Positions 8,509-19,860 are shown, counted from the stretch's first letter. The stretch is 64,000 nt of DNA from CAVVKW01 sp963761705 (GCA_963761705.1 CAVXHK010000001.1:2046001-2110000); one strand, 5' to 3'. Notes: a model not told the origin generated them from the letters alone. Program-made: numbers and translations.

Positions 8509-9617
8509 TGCCTTCGAGCGTCGTCGAGCTGCTGCAAGAGCTGATCCGGATTCCGAGTGTGAATCCGGATGGAGATCCGGGCACGGACGGCGTTGGCGAG
8601 CAGCGGGTCGCGGAGTATTTGCGAGACCAGCTCGGAGCGCTTGGGGCTGACGTCGAGCTGAGGGAGGTTGAGCGGGGACGACCAAACCTCTTGGCCAGAT
8701 TCCTGGGCGCGGAGGGGAAGCCTCGGTTGCTCTTCGCGCCTCATACCGACACGGTGAGCGTGAAGGGGATGGTGATCGATCCGTTCGCGGCCGAAGAGCG
8801 GGACGGGCGCGTCTGGGGGCGGGGAGCCTCGGATACGAAGGGTTCGATCGCGGCGATGGTGTGGGCGCTGGCAAAATGTCGGGATCAGCTTGGTGAGCTG
8901 TCCCACGAGATTTGGTTCGCAGGACTGATGGGCGAAGAGGCTGGGTTGCTTGGGTCGAAGGCGCTCGCGGCTGAGGAGATTTTTGATTTCGTGATCGCGG
9001 GTGAGCCGACCGGGTTAGACGTGGTCAACGCAACGAAGGGCTGCGCTTGGGCCACGCTGCGGACGCGGGGGAAGGCGGTGCACGCGTCGATGCCTGACCG
9101 CGGGACGAACGCGATCTATCAAATGACGGACGTCGTGAATTTCCTGCGCGATGAAGTGGGTGCTGAGCTGGGGGCGATGTCGAACGTGGTGCTGGGTTCG
9201 CCGACGATGAGTGTCGGGGTGATTGCGGGGGGATCGAAGGCAAACATCGTGCCGGACGCGTGCGAGCTGCGGGTGGACTTCCGGACGATTCCGGGGCAAT
9301 CGCTGGACGGGGTGTTTGAGCGGATCCGAGCGATGGAGCCGGGGGTCGAAGTGGAGATTTACGCCGCGGAGCCGATGCTGACGGACCCGGGGCACCCGGT
9401 GATCGCGAAGCTCGAGACCCTGGGGGCGCGGTGCGTGGGGGCGCCGTGGTTCTGCGACGGGGCGAATTTTGCCTCTCGGGGGATCTCAGCGGTAGCGATC
9501 GGGCCAGGCTCGATCCAGCAGGCGCACACGGAAGACGAATTCATCGAGGTGGTGGAACTAGAGCGGGGCGCTGACTTTTTTGAGCGGTTTCTTCGAAGTC
9601 TCGGCACCACCGTTTAA
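8505..9617 (+). CDS. M20-family metallopeptidase / deacylase (ArgE/DapE type)
   Basis: A 370-residue M20 hydrolase. FAPHTDTVSV near residue 77 carries the first metal histidine and the catalytic aspartate. WGRGASDTKGSIAAM gives the bridging aspartate, and GEEAGLLGSKAL gives the catalytic glutamate. GSPTMSVGVIAGGSKANIVPDACELRVDFR is the dimerisation-domain signature. The family hydrolyses N-acyl amino acids or peptides, and ArgE and DapE are equally possible. ATG is at 8505, overlapping the epimerase stop (ATGA), with a second in-frame ATG immediately after it. Confidence 0.8.
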   Translation: MMPSSVVELLQELIRIPSVNPDGDPGTDGVGEQRVAEYLRDQLGALGADVELREVERGRPNLLARFLGAEGKPRLLFAPHTDTVSVKGMVIDPFAAEERDGRVWGRGASDTKGSIAAMVWALAKCRDQLGELSHEIWFAGLMGEEAGLLGSKALAAEEIFDFVIAGEPTGLDVVNATKGCAWATLRTRGKAVHASMPDRGTNAIYQMTDVVNFLRDEVGAELGAMSNVVLGSPTMSVGVIAGGSKANIVPDACELRVDFRTIPGQSLDGVFERIRAMEPGVEVEIYAAEPMLTDPGHPVIAKLETLGARCVGAPWFCDGANFASRGISAVAIGPGSIQQAHTEDEFIEVVELERGADFFERFLRSLGTTV

Positions 9618-9625
9618 AGCATTTC

Positions 9626-9654
9626 CATCCGTGGCATCCGTGCTATCCGTGGTG
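9626..9654. repeat. ATCCGTG tandem motif
   Basis: Three consecutive copies of a CATCCGTGG/TATCCGTGG-type motif sit between the M20 peptidase and proS genes. The same word in reverse complement (CACGGATAACACGGATG) lies in the gap between mrpC and mrpD at 28,991-29,008. This suggests a small dispersed intergenic repeat family. Confidence 0.5.
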
Positions 9655-9664
9655 CCCTTTTTTT

Positions 9665-11179
9665 ATGAGTGAGAAGAATGCGATTTCGCCGCGGCGCGAG
9701 GAGGATTTCCCCGAGTGGTATCAGCAAGTGATCAAGGCGGCGGACCTCGCGGAGAACTCCGAAGTCCGCGGGTGCATGGTGATCAAGCCGTGGGGTTACG
9801 CGCTTTGGGAGCGCATGCAGGCTGTGCTCGACGGGATGTTTAAGGCGTCGGGACACAAAAACGCGTATTTTCCATTGTTCATTCCTCTGTCGCACCTGCA
9901 GAAGGAGGCGGACCACGTCGAGGGCTTCGCGACGGAGTGCGCGGTCGTCACCCATCACCGGCTGGAAAAGGACGCCGACGGTCAGCTGCGGCCTGCGGGT
10001 GAGCTGGCGGAGCCGCTCGTGGTTCGGCCGACCAGCGAAACGATCATTGGAGCGACTTACGCCAAGTGGGTAAATTCTTACCGGGACCTGCCGATCTTGA
10101 TCAACCAATGGGCCAACGTCGTTCGCTGGGAAATGCGGCCGCGTTTGTTTCTGCGGACGGCGGAGTTCCTTTGGCAAGAGGGTCACACGGCTCACGAGAC
10201 GGAGGGCGAGGCGGTCGAGGAGACGGAGAAGATGCTCGGTGTGTACGAGGAGTTTGCGCGGGAGTTTCTGGCGGTGCCCGTGCTCACTGGGGAAAAGTCG
10301 GAAAGCGAGCGTTTTCCCGGCGCCGTGCGGACTCTGTGCATCGAAGCGATGGTGCAGGATCGCAAGGCAATCCAGGCGGGGACATCGCACTTCCTGGGTC
10401 AAAATTTTGCGAAGGCGTCCGGCATCTCGTTCCAAGGACGCGACGGCCAGGTGGAAAACGCCTGGACGACGAGCTGGGGCGTGAGCACGCGGTTGATCGG
10501 GACCTTGATCATGGCTCACGGCGACGACGACGGGGTCATCATTCCTCCCCGGATCGCGCCGTCCCACGCGGTCATCATCCCGATTACGCCGAAAGAGGAG
10601 ACGCGCGAAGCGGTCCTGAAAGCGGCGGACGATCTCGCTGCGGCGCTGCGGACGCAGACCTACGCCGGCGAGGCGCTGCGCGTGGAGATCGACTCCCGTG
10701 ACGTTGGCGGCGGGACGAAGAGTTGGGACTGGATCAAGCGGGGAATCCCGGCGCGCATCGAAATTGGCCCGCGTGACTTGGAGAAGGGCACGGTCGCGCT
10801 CGCCCGCCGGGACAAGGGTCCGAAGGAGAAGGAGTTTGTTGCTCAGGCGGATCTGGCTGCTCGGCTGCCGGTCGTGCTGGGCGAGATCCAAGCAACGCTG
10901 TTGGCAAGGGCGACGGCTTTCCGGGACGAAAACACGCGGCGGATCGATTCACGTGAGGATTTCTACGCGTTTTTCACGGCGAAAAATTCCGACAAGCCCG
11001 AGATCCACGCTGGGTTTGCCTTGACGCACTGGAACGGATCGCCGGAGGTCGAGGCGCGGATCAAAGCTGACCTCAAAGTGACGATTCGGTGCGTTCCGTT
11101 TGCCAAGGACGAGGCGGGGATTTGCCCGTTTTCCGGGGATCCGAGCGCCAGACGAGTGGTCTGGGCCAAGAGCTATTAG
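9665..11179 (+). CDS. proS: Proline--tRNA ligase (archaeal/eukaryote-like type)
   Basis: A 504-residue class II aminoacyl-tRNA synthetase that charges tRNA-Pro. Visible hallmarks are DFPEWYQQVIKAADLAE at the N-terminus, the motif 2 region WEMRPRLFLRTAEFLWQEGHTAH, and the motif 3 GLSTR-like WGVSTRLIGTLIMAHGDDDG. The anticodon-binding domain then shows EIGPRDLEKGTVALARRDKG and the C-terminal zinc-like domain ends in VVWAKSY. Length and motifs fit the ProS type 3 found in archaea, eukaryotes and some bacteria, without the insertion domain of the E. coli type. Confidence 0.9.
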   Translation: MSEKNAISPRREEDFPEWYQQVIKAADLAENSEVRGCMVIKPWGYALWERMQAVLDGMFKASGHKNAYFPLFIPLSHLQKEADHVEGFATECAVVTHHRLEKDADGQLRPAGELAEPLVVRPTSETIIGATYAKWVNSYRDLPILINQWANVVRWEMRPRLFLRTAEFLWQEGHTAHETEGEAVEETEKMLGVYEEFAREFLAVPVLTGEKSESERFPGAVRTLCIEAMVQDRKAIQAGTSHFLGQNFAKASGISFQGRDGQVENAWTTSWGVSTRLIGTLIMAHGDDDGVIIPPRIAPSHAVIIPITPKEETREAVLKAADDLAAALRTQTYAGEALRVEIDSRDVGGGTKSWDWIKRGIPARIEIGPRDLEKGTVALARRDKGPKEKEFVAQADLAARLPVVLGEIQATLLARATAFRDENTRRIDSREDFYAFFTAKNSDKPEIHAGFALTHWNGSPEVEARIKADLKVTIRCVPFAKDEAGICPFSGDPSARRVVWAKSY

Positions 11180-11184
11180 TAGTC

Positions 11185-12093
11185 ATGAGCGCACCTTTTC
11201 TCGGAATCGATCTGGGCGGCACGAAAATCGAAGGCGCGGTCATCAGCCCCGAGGCATTGGACGCGGCGGTGTTCCGCACCCGTCTGCCGACCGAGTCAGC
11301 CGGGGGGTACGAACACATCATCGCGCAGGTCTGTCGGGTCGTGGAGCAGTTGAAAGATTTTTGCGGTTCCGAGTTCCCGGCGGAGATTGGGATCGGCACG
11401 CCGGGGACCGTGGACCCGACGACGCAATTGCTGAGGGGATCCAACACCCAGTGCCTGAACGACCGGCCATTCAAGGCAGACCTCCGGTCGGCTCTCGGAT
11501 TGAGGGTGGCGATGGCGAACGACGCGAATTGCTTCGCGCTCGCGGAGGCGACACTGGGCGCAGCGAAGGGGCATGAGACGGTCTTTGGGATCATCATGGG
11601 CACCGGTTGCGGCGGCGGGTTCGTGGTGAACGGCCGCTTGTTGAACGGTTGCCACGGCGTCGCCGGCGAGTGGGGTCAGGTCGTGCTCGATCCCGAAGGT
11701 GAGCTGTCCGGCTACGGAACGCGGGGGATCATCGAAACGCTGCTTGCCGGTCCCGCTCTCGAAGGCTTCTACGAGCGACTCGCTGGGACCCGGCGACCGT
11801 TGAAGGAGGTGGTTACACGCGTGGGAAGCGATCCGTTCGCGGCGAGGACGATCGAACACCTCTGCGAGACTTTTGCACGAGCTGTGGCGATCATCGTTAA
11901 CACCTTCGATCCCCACGCGATCGTGATCGGAGGTGGGGTTGGTAACATCGATGCGCTGTATTCCGAACGGACGCGGAACCGGATTGCGGAGTGCATCTTC
12001 GCGCCGCGGTTTGAAGCCACGCTGGTCAAACCGACTTTGGGTGACAGTGCCGGAGTGTTCGGAGCCGCCATGTTGGCGTCCGGCTCGCGCTGA
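11185..12093 (+). CDS. ROK-family sugar kinase-like protein lacking the zinc motif
   Basis: A 302-residue ROK-family protein. FLGIDLGGTKIEGAVI (residues 5-20) is the phosphate-1 ATP motif. GIGTPGTVDPTTQLLRGSNTQ, ANDANCFALAEA with the catalytic aspartate, and GTGCGGGFVVNGRLLNGCHGVAGEWGQ follow as in sugar kinases. Where the family normally has the zinc motif CxCGxxGC, this protein reads SGYGTRGII, so the zinc cysteines are absent. A glucokinase or fructokinase role is possible but unproved. ATG 11185 starts five bases after the proS stop, suggesting co-transcription. Confidence 0.75.
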   Translation: MSAPFLGIDLGGTKIEGAVISPEALDAAVFRTRLPTESAGGYEHIIAQVCRVVEQLKDFCGSEFPAEIGIGTPGTVDPTTQLLRGSNTQCLNDRPFKADLRSALGLRVAMANDANCFALAEATLGAAKGHETVFGIIMGTGCGGGFVVNGRLLNGCHGVAGEWGQVVLDPEGELSGYGTRGIIETLLAGPALEGFYERLAGTRRPLKEVVTRVGSDPFAARTIEHLCETFARAVAIIVNTFDPHAIVIGGGVGNIDALYSERTRNRIAECIFAPRFEATLVKPTLGDSAGVFGAAMLASGSR

Positions 12094-12142
12094 CGGCGGG
12101 CTTGACAGGAGGAGTTGGCTCCGCGACGGGTGAGCGAAGAGG

Positions 12143-12945
12143 TTGTTGCTATCGGTGTGCGGTTTGGCGTTTGGATTGGCCGGGGGGCTGCAGGCGCAGC
12201 AGCCGGGGAATGATCTGTTCGGTGACCGTTTTCCACTGGGCACGAGTTCCGGGTCGTTTCCTGGATCAAACGAGAACGCCACCTTGGAACCGAACGAACC
12301 CTTGTTTGCCGACGGGAATGCCGATGAGTCCATCTGGTATACCTGGACCGCACCGAGTGCCGGGACGGTGACTTTCTCGACCATCGGCACGGACGATTTT
12401 TCCCACATTCTTGTCGTCTACACGGGTGGTTCTCTGGCGACGCTGCAATCCATCGGCCAAGGAATTGCGCCGAGCGGAACGGCTGCGACCGTTCAAACGT
12501 CGGCCCCGGCTGGCACGGTCTACCAGATCGTGATTGTTTCCTACATCGCGCCGTTCGAAGGGGGGCAACCAATATCGCGATCAGTTTTTCACCTTCTGAT
12601 GGTGGCGGCGGCAACACCGGTGGAGGCAACAATGGCGGCGGAGCGAATGGCGGTGGGAGTTTCGCCGACCAGACGGGTCCGCGCTTGGCGACGCTTCTAC
12701 CCAAAAAGACAGTCAAGAACACGCGCCGGAATCGGGTCGGGATCCGGGGCCGGATCCGGGATAACTCTGGTGTCGACCAGGTCGTCCTTCGGATCGATGG
12801 TCGGAGGACGAAGGTGCGGAACAGCGGGCGTTTCCGCCGAATTGTGCGACTTGACCCAGCACCGAGCCGAAACGTGATCCGGATTCGGGCCCGGGATGGG
12901 AATCGAAACGTCACGCGAGAACGTCGCGTTCTGATTCGAAATTAG
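12143..12945 (+). pseudogene. Secreted protein gene with an apparent one-base frameshift
   Basis: It opens with a secretion signal (TTG start, LLSVCGLAFGLAGGLQAQ), then a beta domain with NADESIWYTWTAPSAGTVTFST, as in bacterial pre-peptidase-like domains. At a G6 run near 12,560 the frame is lost. In the +1-corrected frame the protein continues as TNIAISFSPSDGGGG, a Gly/Asn-rich linker, then a basic beta module (VGIRGRIRDNSGVDQVVLRI) ending at 12945. That C-terminal module resembles the one at the end of the 37.6-kb secreted protein. A single missing G restores one reading frame of about 267 codons. It could be genuine decay, slippage, or a homopolymer sequencing error. Confidence 0.7.
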
Positions 12946-14366
12946 GTCGATTCGGACAGGCGGCTCTTGATGGACGCGAGGTCGGCGACGAATTGCCGAT
13001 ATCCCTCGATCCGAGCTTCTTCGGTCGGTGCCCGGAGCAGCGATGACGGGTGAACCGTGATGAACGTTTGTTCGCACCAGTCGGAAACGCGGAACTTGCC
13101 CCGGTCTCGGAGGACTTTGATGTCCGGGCCGAGGACCGAGCGGGATGCGGTCGAGCCGAGGCACACGAGGACGGCGGGTTTGATGGCGGCGACTTCGGCT
13201 TCGAGCCAGGGGCGGCAGGAATTGATGTCGCGGACTCCGGGTTTGGCGTGGAGGCGGCGTTTGCCGCGCGGGGTCCATTTGAAATGTTTGACCGCGTTGG
13301 TGACGTAGGTGAGTTGCCGGTCGATCCCGGCTTCAGCGAGCGCGCGGTCGAAGAGCTGGCCGGCGGGTCCGATGAACGGTCGGCCGCGCAGGTCCTCGTT
13401 GTCGCCGGGCTGCTCGCCAACGAAGACAAGGTGGGCGTCTGGACGGCCTTCGCCGAAGACGGTTTGGGTCGCGTCGCGGTAAAGCGGGCAGGCGGTGCAC
13501 CGGGCGGCGGCGGCGCGGAGCGCGTCGAGGGAGGTGCCAATTTCGGCGGGAGCGGGTGAGTATTCGGCGGGTGGTTGGCGTTTCGTCTCAGAGGCTTGGA
13601 TCATGCTGTTGACACGGCGGTCGGCCTCGGCGAGGAGGGCGGGAATGGCGGCGGCCTCGGGTAGGTTTTTCCAATACTTTTTCGGCATCTCGGCCTGCAT
13701 CGCGTGCGTTTTCACGCGCGCTGGGTTGAAAATGTTGCGGTAATAGGTGAGCCAGAGGTCTTCGACGGCGTCTTCGGTGGGAGCGGTGGATTTGGGGACT
13801 CCGTCGCTGAAGGTCAGCTCTGAACCGTCCCAATGAGCGCAGCGATCCGGGGTGAGGATCGACCAACGCATCCCGGCGAACCGGTCGACGAAGAACGAGC
13901 CGTTGAGCTCGACGATGGCGTGTTCGGGTTCGAACCACGCAACGTGCCACTGGCCCCCAGGCGAGTCGACAACCCGGAAGCGGACAAATGCGCGCATCTT
14001 GTGAAGCGCCCGGCCGATGGCTTTATCGTGGCGGATGAGGCGGTTTGTGTCGGTGTCGGTGATGAGTTTGAGGAGATGAGATTCCCCGTGGGTCAGTCGC
14101 CAGAGGATGCGATAGAGGAGCGCCCAGCGCTCGGGATCGCGGTGGCAAGCGACCCGCCGGGCGACCGAAAGAAAGGCTTTCGGCACGCGGTGACGGCTCG
14201 GAGTGGAGTTAGAGGGTTCGGATTCGTCAAAAAGGTCGAGCGCGGGGTCAGACGCGCCAAGGGTTTCCCAGATGAGGTCGGTCGGCGGAACTTCGTCCTT
14301 GAGTGCGGAGCGAGCGGCGCGTTGCCAGGCCTCGAAAGTCGGGAGGATCGTCAGCTGGCGGGGCAC
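12942..14366 (-). CDS. UdgX-type uracil-DNA glycosylase with N-terminal DUF4130-like domain
   Basis: A 474-residue fusion. Residues 1-260 match the DUF4130 / TIGR03915-type DNA-metabolism domain. Residues 275-474 are a family-4-like uracil-DNA glycosylase with CTAC (Fe-S cysteines 290 and 293), GEQPGDNED at 318-326, and the UdgX-specific loop KRRLHAKP at 369-376. In characterised UdgX the histidine of this loop, here H373, forms a covalent bond with the uracil site in DNA. The HPSSLLR motif near residue 440 is present. The gene is translated together with the upstream radical SAM gene, sharing one base. Confidence 0.88.
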   Translation of the reverse strand: MPRQLTILPTFEAWQRAARSALKDEVPPTDLIWETLGASDPALDLFDESEPSNSTPSRHRVPKAFLSVARRVACHRDPERWALLYRILWRLTHGESHLLKLITDTDTNRLIRHDKAIGRALHKMRAFVRFRVVDSPGGQWHVAWFEPEHAIVELNGSFFVDRFAGMRWSILTPDRCAHWDGSELTFSDGVPKSTAPTEDAVEDLWLTYYRNIFNPARVKTHAMQAEMPKKYWKNLPEAAAIPALLAEADRRVNSMIQASETKRQPPAEYSPAPAEIGTSLDALRAAAARCTACPLYRDATQTVFGEGRPDAHLVFVGEQPGDNEDLRGRPFIGPAGQLFDRALAEAGIDRQLTYVTNAVKHFKWTPRGKRRLHAKPGVRDINSCRPWLEAEVAAIKPAVLVCLGSTASRSVLGPDIKVLRDRGKFRVSDWCEQTFITVHPSSLLRAPTEEARIEGYRQFVADLASIKSRLSEST

Positions 14367-15574
14367 TACAGGGTGAGGCTCAACTGCTTCGGCTTCACGA
14401 GATCGCTCAGGTCACCGAAGATCGTCGGCGTGTGATCGGTCGTCTCGATGAAGGGGAGCATCTTTTTCACGGGAGCGCGGAGGCGGGTGAGATCGGCGAG
14501 CGTGATCTTCGACCAACGGCGAATGCTGAGGATGCGGTCGACGTTGCGAACACCGAGGCCGGGAACGCGGAGAAGCTGTTCGCGGGGGGCACGATTGAGG
14601 TCGGTGGGAAACTGAGCTGGGTTGCGAACGGCCCAAGCAAGCTTGGGATCGATGGTGAGATCGAGAGCGGGTGCCGCTTCCGACGTGAGCTCGGTGGCTT
14701 GGAAGCCGTAGAAACGAATGAGCCAGTCGGCCTGGTAAAGCCGGTGCTCGCGGATGAGAGGAGGTGCAATGAGGGGGAGGTCGCGAGATGCACTCGGGAT
14801 GGGGCTGAAGGCGGAGTAGTAGACGCGGCGCAGGCGTTGCTTGCGGTAAAGGCTCGACGCGCGATCAAGGATGACGCGGTCCGATGTAGGGGTCGCGCCG
14901 ACGATCATTTGCGTGCTTTGTCCGGCGGGTGCGTAGGCCGGGGCCCGGCGGCTCTTTTTGCGGTCGTGCTTGGCCTCGTCGATCTTGGCTTTGATGCCAG
15001 TCATCGATTTCTCGATCCGGGTTAGGTTTTTTTCCGGAGCCAGCTTTTCGAGGTCCTGGTTGGTGGGGAGCTCGACGTTGATGCTGATGCGGTCGGCCCA
15101 GCGGCCCGCCTCGTCGATGAGTTCCTGCGAGGCCTCTGGGATGGTCTTGAGATGAATGTAGCCACGGAAGCCGTGGTCGACTCGCAGGGTGCGGGCGACC
15201 TTGATGACTTGCTCCATCGTGTAATCGGCGTTGCGGATGATTCCAGAGCTGAGAAAGAGACCTTCGATGTAGTTGCGGCGGTAGAAATCGAGCGTGAGGT
15301 TGACGGCTTCGTCGGGGGTGAAGCGGGCGCGGCGGACGTCGCTGGAAATGCGGTTGATGCAGTAGAGGCAGTCGTAAACGCAGTAATTCGTGAGAAGGAT
15401 CTTGAGCAGCGACACGCAACGACCGTCCGGGGTGTAACTGTGGCAGATCCCCGCGCCCGTGGTGGAGCCGATGCCACCGGAGCGGGACGTGCGCTTGTTG
15501 GTGCCGCTGCTGGCGCAGGAAGCATCGTATTTCGCCGCGTCGGCGAGGATGGCGAGTTTGGCGGTGACGTCCAT
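14366..15574 (-). CDS. UdgX-associated radical SAM protein (TIGR03916-like)
   Basis: A 402-residue radical SAM protein with the cluster motif CVYDCLYC (C65, C69, C72; CX3CX2C). SSGI after the barrel start and a helix-hairpin-helix-like C-terminus (REQLLRVPGLGVRNVDRILSIRR) suggest DNA contact. Proteins of this type are found next to UdgX genes and are proposed to act in DNA repair or modification, but the reaction is unknown. It is first in a two-gene operon, and its stop overlaps the UdgX start by one base. Confidence 0.85.
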   Translation of the reverse strand: MDVTAKLAILADAAKYDASCASSGTNKRTSRSGGIGSTTGAGICHSYTPDGRCVSLLKILLTNYCVYDCLYCINRISSDVRRARFTPDEAVNLTLDFYRRNYIEGLFLSSGIIRNADYTMEQVIKVARTLRVDHGFRGYIHLKTIPEASQELIDEAGRWADRISINVELPTNQDLEKLAPEKNLTRIEKSMTGIKAKIDEAKHDRKKSRRAPAYAPAGQSTQMIVGATPTSDRVILDRASSLYRKQRLRRVYYSAFSPIPSASRDLPLIAPPLIREHRLYQADWLIRFYGFQATELTSEAAPALDLTIDPKLAWAVRNPAQFPTDLNRAPREQLLRVPGLGVRNVDRILSIRRWSKITLADLTRLRAPVKKMLPFIETTDHTPTIFGDLSDLVKPKQLSLTL

Positions 15575-15624
15575 TGGTTGCTAAATCCTACGTGCGGCGA
15601 AGCCTCCGCGGATCGATTCAGCTG

Positions 15625-16719
15625 TCAGCGCGAGATCTCGCGAATGAACTCGATCTCGGCGGGGTCGAAGGGCGTGCCATCGGGACGAAGCAGGTCGTGG
15701 AACCAGAGGTCCGGCTCAGGGAGATCGTCGCCGTCGCGCAGGACGCGGCCGTCGGCGCGTTCTCGCTCGGGATCGCGCTCGTCGCGGCTGCTCCACGGCC
15801 AGATCGTGCCGGTCTTTCCCGAGACGAAGCCCCAGTTGATGGCGGCGACGTTGTTGGCTTTGAGGACCGGAAGATAGCTTTGAGGGGTGCTGCCGAGTTC
15901 GCGAGCGAGGTATTCCGTGCAGAGAATCGGACGGCCGTCGCGCTGGTAATCGCGAAGGTGAGCCTCGATGTCGGCGGGCGGACCGTAGGCGTGGATCGAA
16001 TGGACGTCGCAGTTGGCGCGGTTGATAGCGATGTTGCGGTCGCCGACGGCCCCGGCGGTGGTCGAAGTGAGGGGTTGGGTGGGATTGACCTGGCGGGCCC
16101 ATTCCCAGGAGGCTTGGACGAGTCGCGCCGACTGATCGCCAAACGCTTTGGAAGTGTCTCCGGCGAGTGCGTTGCCTCTGCCGGGCTCGTTGTAAAGTTC
16201 CCAGAGGAGGACGCGCTCGTCGGTGGCGAAGTGGCGGATGGTCGCTTGGACGTAGCCTCTCAGACGGGCGGAATCCTCGGGTGCAGCGGATCCGAGGGCA
16301 AACCGGGTCGCGACTTCGCGTGAGGGGCAATTGAGCCAGCCGGAATTGTGGAAGGCTCGGAGGGGGAGACGTTGTTCCCCGAGAGCTGGGTCGGGAAAGT
16401 GGCAGTCGTCAAAAAAGACGAAGAAGGGGCGAATCTGCTGGGCGGAGCAAAGGTCGAGAAAGCGATCCATCCGCTGGTAGAGGCCAGCCGCGTCGTCGGC
16501 CCAGACGAGGTCGTGAAGGTAAACGCGGAGGGTGTTGAAGCCGACGTCGGCGGCCCAGCCGAGTTCGCGCTCGATGGTCGACGGATCGAACGTGTCGGCT
16601 TGCCACATCTCGATCTGGTTGATCGCGGTAGCGGGAACGTAATTGCAGCCAATGAGCCACGGTTGCTGAGAATACCAGGCGTTTGCCCGGTCGGCGGACC
16701 ATTGATTCGGGACGTTCAC
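15625..16719 (-). CDS. Glycoside hydrolase family 5-like protein
   Basis: A 364-residue TIM-barrel glycosidase. LLWELYNEPGRG carries the probable acid/base E178 and PILCTEYLARE the probable nucleophile E269, the two-glutamate layout of clan GH-A. The N-terminal GCNYVPATAINQIEMWQADTFD and GFNTLRVYLHDLVW segments are typical of this bacterial subgroup. I see no signal peptide, so it appears cytoplasmic. The substrate is probably a beta-linked hexose oligosaccharide. It follows the DUF255 gene with a one-base gap on the same strand. Confidence 0.75.
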   Translation of the reverse strand: MNVPNQWSADRANAWYSQQPWLIGCNYVPATAINQIEMWQADTFDPSTIERELGWAADVGFNTLRVYLHDLVWADDAAGLYQRMDRFLDLCSAQQIRPFFVFFDDCHFPDPALGEQRLPLRAFHNSGWLNCPSREVATRFALGSAAPEDSARLRGYVQATIRHFATDERVLLWELYNEPGRGNALAGDTSKAFGDQSARLVQASWEWARQVNPTQPLTSTTAGAVGDRNIAINRANCDVHSIHAYGPPADIEAHLRDYQRDGRPILCTEYLARELGSTPQSYLPVLKANNVAAINWGFVSGKTGTIWPWSSRDERDPERERADGRVLRDGDDLPEPDLWFHDLLRPDGTPFDPAEIEFIREISR

Positions 16720-16720
16720 A

Positions 16721-18736
<2,016 letters not shown>

Positions 18737-18760
18737 GGTTTCGCGGGTGCGCTTGACCGG

Positions 18761-18780
18761 GCTGGAGGCCCGCGCTCACC
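18761..18780. repeat. REP-like element, copy 1 (GGTGAGCGCGGGCCTCCAGC)
   Basis: A short GC-rich element between the DUF255 and alcohol dehydrogenase genes. Its reverse complement shares GGTGAGCGCGG with the copy at 40,989. Its GGC-TCCAGCC core resembles the copy at 19,861. It looks like a dispersed extragenic repeat. Confidence 0.45.
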
Positions 18781-18787
18781 GAGTTCT

Positions 18788-19798
18788 TTAGAAGTCGGCT
18801 TCCAGAACGACGCGGTAGCGGGCTTTGCCGGCTCGGAGGTGGTCGATCGCTTCGTTGACCTGAGACATTTTGTAGTGCTCGGTCATCGGGGCAATCTCGT
18901 GGCGGGTGCAAAAATCGATCATTTTTCGCGTGGTTGCAGGCGAACCCAGCGGGGAGCCGCCGAAGGATTTCTGCGCTTGAATGAGGGGGAAGGCGGCGAG
19001 TTCAACCGGGCTGGGAATCACGCCCACGGTGTGAAGTTTGCCCTTGGGGCCGAGCGCGGTCACGTAGGTCATCCAGTCGAGGTCAACGGCAACGGTCGAA
19101 AGAATGAAGTCGAATTTTCCCGCGACGGCTTTGAGTTCGTTTTCGTCCCGGGAGTTGACGATTTCGTGGGCACCGAAGGACCGGGCTTCGTCGGCTTTGC
19201 CGGGGCTGGAGCTGAAGGCGGTGACCTCGCAGCCCCATTTGTTAAGGAATTGGAGGGCGAGGTGCCCCAGGCCGCCGATGCCGATGACTCCGACTTTGTC
19301 CGTCGGTTGGACGCCGGATTGAACGATGGGATTGAAGACCGTGATGCCCCCGCAGAAGAGGGGGCCGGCCTTTTTCGCGTCGAGGGCGTCGGGGAGTTTG
19401 GTCGCCCAGGCCCAGTGGCAGCGGACACTCTCGGCGAAGCCACCGGGGCGGCCGAAGATGGTGGCTTGGGCGTCCGGGCAGAGGTTGTGATTGCCGCTCA
19501 TGCACTGGTCGCAGACCATGCAACTACCGGAATACCAGCCGAGGCCGACGGAGTCACCGGGGGCAAGTGCCGTGACGTGGTCGCCGACCGCGGTGACGGT
19601 GCCGACGATCTCGTGGCCCGGCACGAGTGGAAATTCCGAGGCACCCCATTCGTTGTCGATCATCGAGAGATCGGAGTGGCAAATGCCGCAGGTCTCGACC
19701 TTAATTTCGACGTGGGTGTCAGCCAGGTCGCCCGGTGTAAATTCGTGAGGCTCGAGGGGTGAACCTTTCTCCGTGGCGGCGTAGGATTTGATCGTCAT
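18788..19798 (-). CDS. Zinc-dependent alcohol dehydrogenase (CAD/YahK-like)
   Basis: A 336-residue medium-chain dehydrogenase. ETCGICHSDLSMIDNEWG and FPLVPGHEIVGTV give the catalytic zinc site. Structural-zinc cysteines lie in SCMVCDQCMSGNHNLCPD, and the NAD(P)-binding GIGGLGHLALQF lies near residue 175. The set matches the cinnamyl-alcohol-dehydrogenase / YahK group, which reduces aldehydes with NADPH. It stands alone between two REP-like elements. The physiological substrate is unknown. Confidence 0.82.
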   Translation of the reverse strand: MTIKSYAATEKGSPLEPHEFTPGDLADTHVEIKVETCGICHSDLSMIDNEWGASEFPLVPGHEIVGTVTAVGDHVTALAPGDSVGLGWYSGSCMVCDQCMSGNHNLCPDAQATIFGRPGGFAESVRCHWAWATKLPDALDAKKAGPLFCGGITVFNPIVQSGVQPTDKVGVIGIGGLGHLALQFLNKWGCEVTAFSSSPGKADEARSFGAHEIVNSRDENELKAVAGKFDFILSTVAVDLDWMTYVTALGPKGKLHTVGVIPSPVELAAFPLIQAQKSFGGSPLGSPATTRKMIDFCTRHEIAPMTEHYKMSQVNEAIDHLRAGKARYRVVLEADF

Positions 19799-19860
19799 AT
19801 GGGGAATACGTGCGTCGGTCGGAGTTGGGTCGGGTGCTCGTGGCGCGGTGGCTGCTGGGT

